A stretch of 55,697 nucleotides of DNA from Solimonas sp040754295 (GTDB lineage: Bacteria; Pseudomonadota; Gammaproteobacteria; Nevskiales; Nevskiaceae): contig JBFMCQ010000019.1 of NCBI GenBank assembly GCA_040754295.1, forward strand, positions 1 to 55,697, given 5' to 3'. Every line of letters starts with the position of its first letter. Position 1 is the first letter of the stretch. The notes under the pieces are model-generated. The model saw nothing but the letters and a program-made list of their open reading frames with translations. It was not told where the DNA came from and ran no database searches. The translations under genes and the position numbers were made by a program. Positions 8,426 to 19,244 of the stretch are shown piece by piece.

Positions 8426-11400
8426 TCACGTCAATACCTCCGGCGCCCGGCGTACCGCCGGGCCGGCCTGGCCGCCGAGGCGGTTGAGTGCCGCGCTGAG
8501 CGTGCTCTCGCAGTCGCGCAGCTCCAGGCGCAGGCGTCCGGCCTGGTCGAAATAGAAGGCGTCGTAGACCACGGACGCATCCTGCGATGCCGGACGCAGG
8601 CGCAAGGCCAGCCGCAGGCTGCGCGGCAGCGGCTCGGCACCGTAACGGCGCACCGAGCCGAAGCGCGACGGCAGCGCCGACATCTGGCGCTGCAGGCGGC
8701 CCCAGACCAGGGCCATCTGCGGCGGCACGTCGACCAGACCCGGATCGAACAGCCAGCTGCCGGGCCTGCCCGCCGCCAGCCATTCGGCCGGCATCGTCGA
8801 CAGCACGCGGGCGTCGAGCCCGGCCGCGTCGACGCCGTCGATCGAGGTCACCAGCTGGAAGCGCGGACCGTGGAACAGCAGGGTCGAATAAGCCTCTTCG
8901 GCGGAAAACGGCTGCGGCGTATCCAGCGGCGTGACCGCGAGCAGCTGCGCATCCGGCAGCCGCTGGCGCAGGACCACGGTCGCGCGATAGCAGGGCAGCT
9001 TGCGCGCCGGGTTCAGGATCTCCACCGACACCGACTGCGCATCGGGCTCGGAATGCGTCGCCGCGCGTGCGCGGAGCTGCACGCTGACTTCGTCCCCGTC
9101 GAGGACGATGCCGTTGAACAGGCGCAGGTCGCGGATCTCGGCGACCTGCGCGCCCGGCCACGCGGCGGCCGCGAACTGCGCCATCCATTCGAGCGCGCCG
9201 GCGGCCGGCAGCACCGCCTTGCCGTCCATGCGGTGATCGTCCAGGTAGGGATCGCTTGCCACCGAGAAGGTATGGTCGAGCAGCATGTGGCCGCCCGGCC
9301 CCAGGCGCGGTGTGCCGCGCAGCAGCGGCAGCTCGGCTGCCACGGCATCGGCGGTCCCTGCGTCGGCCGGCGCCGGCTGTTGTCCCCACGGGCCGCGGCC
9401 GGCGACCAGCTCGACGTCGTGGCGCGGCGCGAAAGCCAGCTCCTCGCGGAACAGGCGGCGCCCGGCGGCGACCGGGATCGGCTCGATGCCGCGCTCGCGG
9501 AAGGCACGCTTGACGCCCTCGCTCGCCATGCCCGCGTCCCAGGGGCCCCAGTTGATCGCGACCACGCGCGTCTCCGGCCAGCGCCGCTGCAGATCCCAGG
9601 CGAGCCGGTTGAGCGTCTCGTTGGCGGCGGCGTAGTCGGTCTGGCCGCGGTTGCCGTAGCGGCCGGCGACCGAGGTGAAAAAGGCAATGGCCTTGAGCGA
9701 CTCGGGGCGCAGCCTGCGGCTGAGCACGAAGGCCGGATCGAGCTTGGTCGCGAGCACGCGCTCGAAGGACTCGGCGGTCTTGTCGGCCAGCAGCCGGTCC
9801 TCGATGACGCCGGCGCCGTGGAGCACCAGGTCGATCCTGCCGTGGCGCTCGTAGAGCCGGTCGATCAGCGCGCCGAACGCGCACTCGTCGCGCACGTCGC
9901 AGGCGGCGTACTCAACTTCGGCGCCGGCGCTGCGCAGTCGCGCCAGGTTGGCGCGGATCTCGCGGTCGGCGAGCAGGCGCGCCAGCGCGCGGTCGACCTC
10001 GGCCGGCTTCGGCTTGCCGCCCGCCGCGGCTAGCATGGCGATCAGCGCCTTGCGCAGCTGCTGCGGATCCTCGAGCGCGGCGCTTGCCGGGTCTTCCGCG
10101 GCCGGCTCGGCGCTGCGGCCGACCAGCACCAGGCGCATGCCCGGCTGCACCAGCTCCTCGAGAAGCTCGGCGGTGATGCCGCGCGCACCGCCGGTGGCGA
10201 GCACGATCCAGTCGGCCTGCGGCACCCGGTTCGGCGAAAACGGGCTTTCGACCAGCGGCTGCTCGACCGTGACCGCGCCGTGGCGCTCCGCGCCGACGTA
10301 ACCGGCTTCCGGCTGCGCGTCCTCGGTCTGCAGCTCGGCGAGCAGCAGCTGCGCGATCTGTGCGTCGGTCTGGCTGTCGAAGTCGACCGCGCGCATCGCG
10401 CTTTCCGGGAACTCCTGGCGCAGGCAGTTGAGCATGCCGACGACGCCGCCGGCCGTGATCGAGCCGGGACCGATGGTGTCGCGGCCGAAAGTGCCGCCGA
10501 GCCGCGTGGCGGCGAGCACGCGCAGCTGCGCGAGCTCTCCGCCCAGCGCCTGCGCTGCGTGGAACAGGCTCAGCAGCTCGCGCCGGTACTGGTCGCGCCA
10601 GTCGTCCAGCGTCTCGACCGCCGGCGAGTGCAGGCCGTGCAGGTGCAGCAGTGCGCGCACCGGGCCGTGGGCCGCGCGCGCCTGCGCGATCGCCAGTCGC
10701 AGCGCGTCGGGCGCGGTGCTGTCGATGTCGACCGGGGTCATGCCGGCGGCGGTCAGGGCCGGGTGCAGCACCCGCTTCACGGTATCCGGACCGCCCAGGA
10801 CCAGCGCCAACCCCGACAGACTCACGGAGCTGCCGTGCAGCGCTGCCGGCTGCGGCTTGAGCACGTAGCGCGGGATGCGTGGCGCCGCTTGCGCCGCTTC
10901 GGCGCCGGCAGACGGCGGCGGGGGGACGGCAGGCACCGCCGGTGCCGCAGCGCCCGGCGCCAGGGCGCGGACCTCGTTCAGGATCGCACTGAGCGTGCGC
11001 GAGCGGGTGAAGCCTTCCATCGCCGCCTGCATCGCCGCGCCGATGTCCGCGGGCAGGGCTTTCTGGAAGGCGCCGAGGATCTCGACGCGCTTGATCGAGT
11101 CGATGCCCAGCTCGGCTTCGAGATCGGCTTCGAGGCCGAGCATGTCCTCGGGATAACCGGTGCGCTCGGCGACGAGGCCGAGCAGCAGGGACTTGAAATC
11201 GACGCTCGCGCCGGCCGCCGCCGTCGCCGGTGCTGCGCCTGCCGTAGGTGCTGCAGCCACCGCCGGCGCCAGCGCCTGCACTTGCGCGAGGATCGCGCTG
11301 AGCGTGCGCGAGCGGGTGAAGCCTTCCATCGCCGCCTGCATCGCCGCGCCGATGTCCGCGGGCAGGGTTTTCTGGAAGGCGCCGAGGATCTCGACGCGCT

Positions 11401-14400
11401 TGATCGAGTCGATGCCCAGCTCGGCTTCGAGATCGGCCTCGAGGCCGAGCATGTCCTCGGGATAACCGGTGCGCTCGGCGACGAGGCCGAGCAGCNNNNN
11501 NNNNNNNNNNNNNNNNNNNNNNNNNNNNNNNNNNNNNNNNNNNNNNNNNNNNNNNNNNNNNNNNNNNNNNNNNNNNNNNNNNNNNNNNNNNNNNNTTTCT
11601 GGAAGGCGCCGAGGATCTCGACGCGCTTGATCGAGTCGATGCCCAGCTCGGCTTCGAGATCGGCCTCGAGGCCGAGCATGTCCTCGGGATAACCGGTGCG
11701 CTCGGCGACGAGGCCGAGCAGCAGGGACTTGAAGTCGACGGCCGGTGCGACAGTGCTCGTCGCTCCGGCCGTGCCCAAGGCGTGATCCGGATGCCCGGCA
11801 CTCGTGCCCGCCGGCTGGATTCCGGATTCCGCCTGCGGCGGCGCTGCAATGACCGGCGCGGGCGCGACCGACGGGACACGCTCGATCGGCTCGGGCAGGG
11901 CCGCAGCGGCAGGCGGCATCGCAGCGGGCAGGCCGGTGCCCAGGAACTGCTGGATCACACGCTCCTGCAGCTGCAGGAATTGGCGCATGGTCTGCTGGTA
12001 GGCGACCAGCGCTTCGCTCGCGAGCGCGGGGGAGACCGTCGGCTGCGCCGTTGCCGGGACGCCTGGCTGTTGCAGCTCGGGCTTAAGGCCGACGGCGGAC
12101 GGCGGTGTCTGTCGGGCGGAAGCCGGACCGACGACCGGATCTGCCTGGGTGCGCGCGCGCGCGGCTTGCGCGCTCGCCTTCGTCAGCGGCGGCAGCCTGC
12201 CGGTGCGGTGCTGCGGATCGTCGAGCGGCCGTGCACAGCCGCCGCTGACCATCCAGACGTGCCTGGGCAGCTGCACCGGCTGTGCGAGCGCGGACAGCTG
12301 TTGCAGTTCCAGCAGGTCGAGGTCCCGGGTCTCGAACAGACGCAGCACGTCGAACGCAGCGCCGGCTGCATACAGTTCCGCCAGCGCCATGAGCGTTCCG
12401 CGCAGGCCGTTGCCGGCGTCGAACGAAACCGCGAGCGCATCACGGCCTGCGAGGATCTGCCGGACCATGGTGCTGCAGATGCTCTTCGGGCCCAGCTCGA
12501 CGAAGACCCGGCATCCGGCAGCGTGCATGGCCTCGATCTGGGCGACGAACTCGACGCTGCTCAGCAGATGGCCCTCGAGCAGCGCCTGCATCGCTGCGGG
12601 CGCGGACGGATACGGCGCACCGCTGCTGTTGGCGTAAACGGCGCACTGCGGCGGCGCGAACGGCGTCGCACGGATCGCCGCGGACAGCGGCGCCTGCGCA
12701 GCGGCCACGAGCGCGGTGTGGAAGGCGCCGGAGACCGGCAGCAGCACCGCGCGCAGGTTCTCGGCGGCGAGCGCCTGCACGGCGGCTTCGACCGCCGCCT
12801 TCGGCCCGGAAATGACGCTCTGCTCGGGCGCGTTGTGGTTCGCGATCTGCACGCCGTCGAAGCGCGCGATCGCCGCGGCGATGCGCGCACGCGCAGCCTG
12901 CACGGCCGCCATGCCGCCGGGCGCCGCGGACTTCGAGGCCTCCGCCATCGCCTGCCCGCGCGCGGCCGAGAGCCGCAGCAGGTCCTCGGCGGCAAAGACG
13001 CCGGCCGCGTGCAGCGCGACGTATTCGCCATAGCTGTGGCCGGCCACCGCGGCCGGGACGAGACCCAGGCGCCGTGCGAAGCCCAGATACCCCAGCGCCA
13101 GCGCGCCGATCGCCGGCTGGGCGACGCGCGTGTCGGTCAGCGCGCGGTTCTGCGCCGCTTCGGTTTCGGCGTCGAAGGCCGAGGGCGGCAGCATGCGGCT
13201 CGACAGGCGCTCGGGAAACTCGGCGAGCAGCCGGCGGTCGGCGAGCTCCAGCGCTTCGCGCAGCTCGTCGAGATAGAGCGCGGCCTCGCGGCCCATGCCG
13301 ACGTACTGCGCGCCCTGGCCGGGGAACAGAAAGGCCAGCGCCGGCGCCTGCGCCGGCACCGCACGATTCAGGCGGACGTGCGCGGGCAGGGGCTGGCCGG
13401 CGCCGCGCAGCTGCGCGAGCACGGTGTCGATGTCCTTCGCCAGCGCGGCGCGATCGCCGGCGACGATCGCCAGCCGCAGTGGCGCGGCGCCCTTGGCCGC
13501 GGCGCTGCGCGCGAGCGCGAAGGCCAGCTCACCCATCGGCACCCGGCTATCGTCGCCGAGCAGCTCGCGTACGCGGATCAGCTCGCGCTCCAGCGCCGGC
13601 TGATCCGCGCAGCGGAACACGAACAGCTCGGCCGGCCATGCCCGCTCGCCGGCGGTGCCCGCGCCGCCGCCCGCGCCGCCGCAGGGATACTCCTCGAGCA
13701 CGGCGTGGAAGTTCGTGCCGCCGAAGCCGAAGGCGGAGACGCCGGCGCGGCGCGGATGCTGCGGGTGCGCGAGCCAGGGCCGCGCGTCCTTGAGCAGGTA
13801 GACCGGCGCCTGCGCCTCGGCGATCGTGTCGATCGGCTTGCTGACGCCGTGATGCGCCGGCAGCACGCGGTGATGCAGCGCCAGTGCGGCCTTGATCAGC
13901 CCGGCGACGCCGGCGCTGGCCTTGGTGTGGCCGATCAGCGTTTTCACGGAGCCGAGCGCGACCGACTTCGGCGCGGCGTTCTCGGCGGCGAGCGCGCGTG
14001 TGACCGTCTGCGCCTCGGCGCGGTCGCCGACCGCGGTTCCGGTGCCGTGGGCTTCGAGCAGACCGAGCGTCGCCGGCGAGAAGCCGGCCTTGGCGTAGGC
14101 GCGCGTGAGCGCGCGCAGCTGGCCTTCGGGCCGCGGCGCGGTCAGGCCCAGCGCCTTGCCGTCGCTCGATCCGGCGACGGCCTTGATCACCGCGTAGATG
14201 CGGTCGCCGTCGCGCTCGGCGTCGGCCAGGCGCTTGAGCGCGACCACGGCCAGGCCCTCGCTGATGGCGATGCCGTCGGCGTTCTGGTCGAAGGTCTTGG
14301 GCTCGCCGGTGGGCGACAGCGCCTGCGTCTTGGAAAAGCACAGATAGCCGAACGGTGACTGCACCGTGTCGACGCCGCCGGCCAGCACCATCGAGCTGCG

Positions 14401-17067
14401 GCCGGATTCGAGCTCGCCGACGGCCAGCGAGATCGCCGCGAGCGAGGAGGCGCAGGCGGCGTCGACGGTGAAGTTCACGCCGCCGAGGTCGAGCCGGTTG
14501 GCCACGCGCCCGGCGGCGACGTTGAGCAGCGAGCCGGCGAAGGACTCCTCGGTCCATTCCGGCAGGCGCTCCCAGCTGTCTTCGGAGATGTTCTCGACGA
14601 AGCGCGGCAGCTCGGCGCGCACGCCGTACTGCAGGCCCAGGTCGCCCAGGCCGCCGCCGGCGCCGAGGATGATGGACGTGGTCTCGCGGTCGAAGCCGCC
14701 GTCTGCATAGCCGGCGTCGAACAGCGCGCGGCTGGCGACTTCGAGTGTCAGCAGCTGCATCGGATCGATGGCCTTCATCGACTTCGGCGGGATGCCGAAG
14801 CGCATCGGATCGAAGGAGATCTCGTCGAGGAAGCCGCCCCAGCGCGAATAGACCTTGTCGCGCGCCTTGCGGTCGGCGTCGAAGTATTGCTGCCAGTCCC
14901 AGCGCGCGGCCGGGATCTCGCCGATGGCGCCGATCCTGTGCACGATGTGATGCCAGTAGTCCTGCGGCGTGCCGGCCCCGGGCAGCAGCACGCCGATGCC
15001 GACGATGGCGACGTCGGAGGGCTTGGCGGCCTGCGCGTGCGCGCGCCGCACACTCGCGAGCGCCTGCAGATGCTGCTGGCCCCTGGTGCAGACCTCGGCG
15101 TGCAGCGCCGCGATGCTGGTCACCTCGCGGCGCAGCGTGGCCACCTGGCCGATCATGTACATGCCTTCGTCGAGCTGACGCTGCGGCGGGATCTCGACGA
15201 TGTGTCCGTCGGCGTCGCGATCGACGCCCTTGCTCGCCAGGCGCAGCCGTCCGAGGTTGAGCGCCTCGAGCTGGTCGCGGATCTCCTCGGCGGAACGGCC
15301 TTCGCCGATCAACCTGCGGCGCGTTTCGTAGAAGTCGTGCGCGAACTTCGTGTCGACGCAGCGCGTGGAATGGCCGGGCCCGGTCTCCAGGCTCATCGTG
15401 CGTGTGCAGTGCAGCGCCTGGGCCTGGAAACCCTCGACGATGGCGCCGCTCTCGACGATCTCGCGCGTGAACAGATATGCCGTGCCCATCAGCGCGCCGA
15501 CCTTCATGCCGCGCGCGGCCAGCGGCGCGGCCATCGCGGCGACCATTGCGCCGGAGACGGCGTCGTGGATGCCGCCGGCGAACAGTACGTGGACCTTGCC
15601 TTCCTCGCCGGCCGGCACCTGATCGAGCAGCAGCTCGATCATCTGCTCCCACAGCGGGAAGCTCGCCAGCGGCCCGATGTGGCCGCCGCATTCGCGGCCT
15701 TCGAAGACGAAACGGCGCGCACCCTGCTCCAGATACAGCTTGAGCAGCGCCGGCGCCGGTGCGTGGATGTAGGTGGCGATGCCGCGCCGCTCGAACTCGG
15801 CGGCCTGGTCGGGACGGCCGCCGGCGATCAGCGCGAACGGCGGCTTGCACTTCCAGATTTCGGCGCACTGCTCCTCGCGCAGTGCCTGCGGCACGAAGCC
15901 GAGCATGCCCACGCCCCAGGGCCGGTCGCCGATGCGCGCCCGGGTTTCGGAGAGCATCTGCGCGACCTGCGGCCCGCGCATCAGCGCGAGCGCGAGGAAG
16001 GGCAGGGCGCCGCCATCGGCGACCGCGGCCGCGAACGCGGCGCTGTCGGAGACGCGCGTCATCGGGCCCTGGCACAGCGGATAGCGCGTGCCGTGCGAGA
16101 CCGCGAGCGCGCCGTTCTCGTCGAGCGCGGCGAGCTCGGCGGCCGCATCGATCTGCTTCGACGCGGCGCGGCGCACCGCCTGCACCAGCCGGCCGACGCT
16201 GCGATACCGCCGGCGATACGTCTGCGCAAGGCCGATGCCCTGGCCCAGCGGCAGCACGCGCGCCGCATCGCCATCCCAGCCGATACGGGACTCGAGCTGT
16301 GCCGTCCACTGCGCCGCCGTCGCGCGGGTGCTCTCGGCGGCGCGCGTCGCCGCGTCGATGCCCTCGAGGCCGGCGCTCGCGGGCCGCGCATAGACCCGGC
16401 AGGGCGCGCCGAGCGGCTCACCGTACAGGCGCGTCTCGGCACCGTTGAGACGGCCGAGCTCCGTCTTGAGCGCTTCCGGCAGCGGCGATTCGGCGAGCAG
16501 CAGTAGGCAGTCGTCGAGCACGACGCCGGCGGCGCCGGCCGCGCGGCAGGCCGCGGCGCTGTGCAGGCCGATGCCGCCCTGGACGTAGAGCGGGAGCTCT
16601 GCTGCCGGTCCGGCACGCAGCTTCTGCAGCAGGATGTAGCTCGTGTCCTCACCGACCCAGCCGCCGGCCTCGTGGCCGCGCAGCAGCAGCGCGTCGCAGT
16701 GGCCGCGCGCGGCCTCGGCCTCGTCGGCGCCGGTGATTTCAGCGAGACAGAAGTCCTGCGTCCGCGTGCCGAGCGCTTCGCGCGCGTTCCGTACGGACCC
16801 GGCGATGACGAGCGTGAGGCTACGTTCGCCGGCCGCTTCGATCAGCCGGCGCGCGAGCGCCGTCTGCGCGTCGACGATGCGCAGGCCGATGCGCGCATCG
16901 CTCGCTTCGCAGAGCTGCCGGAAGTTGCGCTGCGCGAGCGTCGCGTCGGCGGTGAATTCCAGATCGAGGATGCCGGCGCCGCCGGCGCGTGCAAGCGCCA
17001 GCGCGAGGCCGGGATGCGGCAGGCCGGCGGGCACGATGCCGAGAATGTCCAGATTGTCGTCGCTCAC
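8426..17067 (-). CDS. PUFA synthase-like megasynthase, [NMO/ER]2-KS-AT-ACPn-KR-DH (interrupted by an assembly gap)
   Basis: As drawn the gene spans a 100-N gap. Collapsing the duplicated 127 bp plus the Ns leaves one frame of 2804 residues. Domains: a degenerate TIM barrel (about 1-330), then a nitronate-monooxygenase/PfaD-like flavin barrel (about 345-640) with GRECGGHIGP and His463. Next come a KS (about 685-1120; Cys872, EAHGTGT, GHTKASAG), an AT (about 1225-1540; PGQGAQY, Ser1345 in GHSYGE), a Pro/Ala linker, at least two ACPs (LGIDSIKR; Ser1812, Ser1915), a PfaA-type KR (TGGARGI near 2217, TDYAAAN near 2402) and a DH (HRMDGKAVLP near 2536). It would extend, reduce and dehydrate an acyl chain, with the N-terminal barrels as enoyl reductase (inference). 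The GTG start is preceded by GGGAG seven bases upstream. Confidence 0.88.
10989..11495 (-). repeat. tandem ACP-coding repeats, 309-bp period
   Basis: Two nearly identical ACP segments are offset by exactly 309 bp (103 codons): matching stretches begin at 10989 and 11298. Over the 127 bp beside the gap they differ by one base (gcttc versus gcctc). A further copy of that 127 bp begins at 11596 after the gap. Tandem near-identical ACPs are a hallmark of PfaA-type PUFA synthases, where the number of ACPs sets productivity. The true number here cannot be read because the assembly breaks inside the array. Confidence 0.85.
11496..11595. other. assembly gap (100 Ns) inside the ACP array
   Basis: Exactly 100 Ns. 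The 127 bp before it (11369-11495) and the 127 bp after it (11596-11722) are identical. This is the pattern left when two contig ends share one 127-mer and a scaffolder inserts a fixed-size gap. Removing 227 bp makes the enclosing CDS a whole number of codons (8415 nt). The 100-N length is therefore not a measured distance, and one or more 309-bp ACP units may be missing. Confidence 0.95.
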
Positions 17068-17118
17068 CTTACTGCTCCCTGGTGAACCGCCGGACTCCCG
17101 TTCCGGCGGGAAGTCATC

Positions 17119-17934
17119 CTATTTTTTCTTGCCTTCGAGCAACGGTACTTCGAGCACTTTCTCGTGCACGATCGGTCCGTGGCCGAAGTAACCGGCCTCG
17201 CCGAAGCACTCGCCATGATCGGCGGTGACGATGAAATGCGTGTTGCGCGGCGCCTTGGCGATCAGCGCATCGAGCAGCGTGTCGACGTGCTCGACGGTCC
17301 TGATCTGCTGGCGGTGCAGCATCCTCATCTGCTCGTCGTCGAAGAAGCGGTCCTCGGCGCTCTTGCCGAGCTCATCGTCCATGCGCTTGAAGACGCCGTG
17401 CACGCCGGAGATGTGCGGCAGGCTCGCCGGGTCGAGCATGTAGGGATAGTGCGTCTCGCCGAGATTGAGGAAGTGAAAACTCGGCTCGTCCTCGTCGAAC
17501 TCGATCTCGTCGATCATGCCGGCGAAGTCGTTGTGGTTCGCCATCAGCTTGTAGTCGTCGAAGTGCCGGTTGAGGTGGCTCATCGGGTTGAGCACCGGCA
17601 GCGAGACGCGCGCGACCGTGCGGTAGCCGTGGTCCTGCAGCACCTTGGGCAGCGACAGCTGCGGCACGAAGCTCTTGAACGACAGGCCGTCGATGCCCAG
17701 CCGGTCGACCCACTTCACGAAGTCTTTCTTGTAGACCTCGGAGGCGAACACGCCCTGTGGGCTGTCGTGCGGGATCATGCCCATCAGGTAGGTGTAGTGC
17801 GAAGGTGACGTCCATGACGCGTAGGCGTAGCGACGCTCGCCGGCGCCGATCCGGTCCATGTTGGGCGTCTTCGCAGCTGCGTAGCTGTCGAAGCGGCAGC
17901 TGTCCATCACGATGAAGACGAGGTTGTTGCTCAT
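17119..17934 (-). CDS. sulfatase/alkaline-phosphatase-fold hydrolase, small
   Basis: A 271-residue protein opening with LVFIVMDSCRFDSY, the metal-binding Asp motif of sulfatases and phosphopentomutase-type hydrolases. ASWTSPSHYTYLMG holds the presumed Ser/Thr nucleophile, and VTADHGECFGEAGYFGHG is the second metal site. The Cys/Ser-x-Pro-x-Arg site of true sulfatases is not seen, so a phosphatase or phosphotransferase is at least as likely. The start at ATG 17934 (MSNNLVF) is preferred over a longer form because the fold begins there directly. It ends 51 bp before the giant synthase gene on the same strand, so it may be the first gene of the lipid operon. No signal peptide or membrane segment is visible. 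Confidence 0.75.
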   Translation of the reverse strand: MSNNLVFIVMDSCRFDSYAAAKTPNMDRIGAGERRYAYASWTSPSHYTYLMGMIPHDSPQGVFASEVYKKDFVKWVDRLGIDGLSFKSFVPQLSLPKVLQDHGYRTVARVSLPVLNPMSHLNRHFDDYKLMANHNDFAGMIDEIEFDEDEPSFHFLNLGETHYPYMLDPASLPHISGVHGVFKRMDDELGKSAEDRFFDDEQMRMLHRQQIRTVEHVDTLLDALIAKAPRNTHFIVTADHGECFGEAGYFGHGPIVHEKVLEVPLLEGKKK

Positions 17935-18120
17935 ACGCGCAGGTGGCCTTGCATTCGCGCATCGGCGCAGCAGGCGCAGAACGATCCGCCGAACTCCCGG
18001 ATTCATTGTGGCACAGCCGCCGCACCTGCCGCCATCGGCAGGCGCACGGACAGCGGCGTCAGACAGCGTCGATTCCGGACCCGAGCGCGCCGCGTGCATC
18101 AGCGTGGTGCGCGCACGCGA

Positions 18121-18936
18121 TCAGCCTTGTCCGCCGCCGACCTGAATCACGCGGCCTTCTTCGAGCGACAGCGCGCTCAGCGGGCCGCCCCAGACACAGC
18201 CGGTGTCGAGCCCGACGACCTTGAACTCCGGCCATTCGATGCGGCCCAGCGTCGACCAGTGGCCGAAGACGATGCGCGTGTCGAGCGTTCTGCGGTCCGG
18301 CACTGCGAACCACGGCAGCAGCGGCGGCGGCTGCGAGCCCGGGGGACCTTTCTGCTTGAACTCGAACGTGCCGTCGGCGCTGCAGTAGCGCGCGCGCGTC
18401 AGACAATTGATGGCGAAGCGCAGGCGCTGTGCTCCGTCGAGCCGCGGCGTCCAGCGCGCCGGCTCGTCGCCGCGCATGTGCGGCAGGAAGCGTGCACGGG
18501 CCTGCGCATCGCGCAGCATCGACTCGATCTCCGCGGCCTGCGCGAGCACCTCGTCGAGGGTCCAGTGCGGCGCGACACCCGCGTGTACGACCAGTGTGCC
18601 GCTGCGCGCGTCGTGCCAGGCCAGCCGCTGCCGGCACAGGAACGCAACGAGCTCGTCGGCGTCGGCGGCGCGGAGCACCTGCTCGAGCCCGTCGCGCGCC
18701 TCGCCCGCGCCGTGCGCGACGCCGATCAGATAGAGATCGTGATTGCCCAGCACCGTCGTCGCCGCGGCGCCCAGGCCGCGGACGAAGCGCAAGGTGCCCG
18801 CGGAGTCCGGGCCGCGGGCGACCAGATCGCCGGCGAAAATCAATCGGTCCGCGGCAGGGTCGAACCGAAGGCGATCGAGCAATCTACGCAGCGGATCGAG
18901 ACATCCCTGCACGTCGCCGATTACATAGGTGGTCAT
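18121..18936 (-). CDS. apaH: symmetrical bis(5'-nucleosyl)-tetraphosphatase
   Basis: A 271-residue calcineurin-like metallophosphatase. YVIGDVQGC at the N-terminus, IFAGDLVARGPDS and VLGNHDLYLIG are the three metal-binding signatures, and length matches the ApaH family. It hydrolyses Ap4A and related dinucleotides to two ADP in the cytoplasm and can also remove Np4 caps from RNA (family knowledge). It is on the same strand as the lipid operon but 186 bp upstream of its first gene, so it is probably separately expressed or only loosely linked. No neighbouring apaG or ksgA is present. Confidence 0.95.
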   Translation of the reverse strand: MTTYVIGDVQGCLDPLRRLLDRLRFDPAADRLIFAGDLVARGPDSAGTLRFVRGLGAAATTVLGNHDLYLIGVAHGAGEARDGLEQVLRAADADELVAFLCRQRLAWHDARSGTLVVHAGVAPHWTLDEVLAQAAEIESMLRDAQARARFLPHMRGDEPARWTPRLDGAQRLRFAINCLTRARYCSADGTFEFKQKGPPGSQPPPLLPWFAVPDRRTLDTRIVFGHWSTLGRIEWPEFKVVGLDTGCVWGGPLSALSLEEGRVIQVGGGQG

Positions 18937-19140
18937 CCCGGAAGTCCTTCGGTTTGGCCGCCCGCGTTGATCGAGGAGCTGTTCATCGACGACCGGCCCG
19001 TGTACAAGCGCTTGCGCGATTGACTGCGCGCGCTCAACGCCCGGCCGGAGCCTCCGGGGCCGGCTTGATCCAGAGCGCGTCGAGCGCGGGTTGACTCATG
19101 TCCGGATTTTAGCGTTTGGCTCGCCCTTCGGAGTCGCTGT

Positions 19141-19195
19141 CTTGAAAATATTTACTCCGCCCCCTTTTTTTGCTGACCCCTTTTTTCGGCGGAGA
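19141..19195 (-). repeat. possible mobile-element end remnant (GGGGTCAG-type motif)
   Basis: Read on the minus strand, an A6 run leads into GGGGTCAG, then an A7 run into GGGGGCGGAG and TAAATATTTTCAAG. The stretch is low in G+C relative to the rest of the window, and CTCCGCC/GGCGGAG flank the two poly-purine runs. Motifs of this style recur at the ends of small REP/IS200-type elements in proteobacteria (recalled pattern, not checked). No transposase is present here. Confidence 0.35.
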
Positions 19196-19218
19196 TCCGA
19201 CGCGTGAACGCGTAGAAT

Positions 19219-19244
19219 CGGTAAGACTGTAGCAATTCTTACCG
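19219..19244 (+). promoter_or_regulatory. palindromic operator of the toxin-antitoxin operon
   Basis: CGGTAAGA and TCTTACCG form perfect 8-bp inverted arms separated by 10 bp, immediately before the antitoxin start codon. A -10-like TAGAAT lies at 19213-19218, next to the left arm. The last G of the right arm begins the GGAG ribosome-binding site. AbrB-type antitoxins autorepress by binding such repeats (family knowledge), so this is probably the binding site of the VapB-like protein. Confidence 0.65.

Noticed and set aside
3277..8487. 1736-codon plus-strand open frame opposite the second megasynthase
   Set aside because: It mirrors the real minus-strand gene in high-GC DNA, has Arg/Ala/Val-rich sequence with no domains, and the minus strand shows intact KS, AT, DH and PPTase motifs.
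13547..16309. 920-codon second minus frame inside the first megasynthase
   Set aside because: Arg-rich shadow frame; the frame starting at 17067 contains all catalytic motifs over the same interval.
18937..19099. Short minus-strand peptide from 19099 and the plus-strand frame end at 19023
   Set aside because: No ribosome site or recognisable domain; too little to call a gene.
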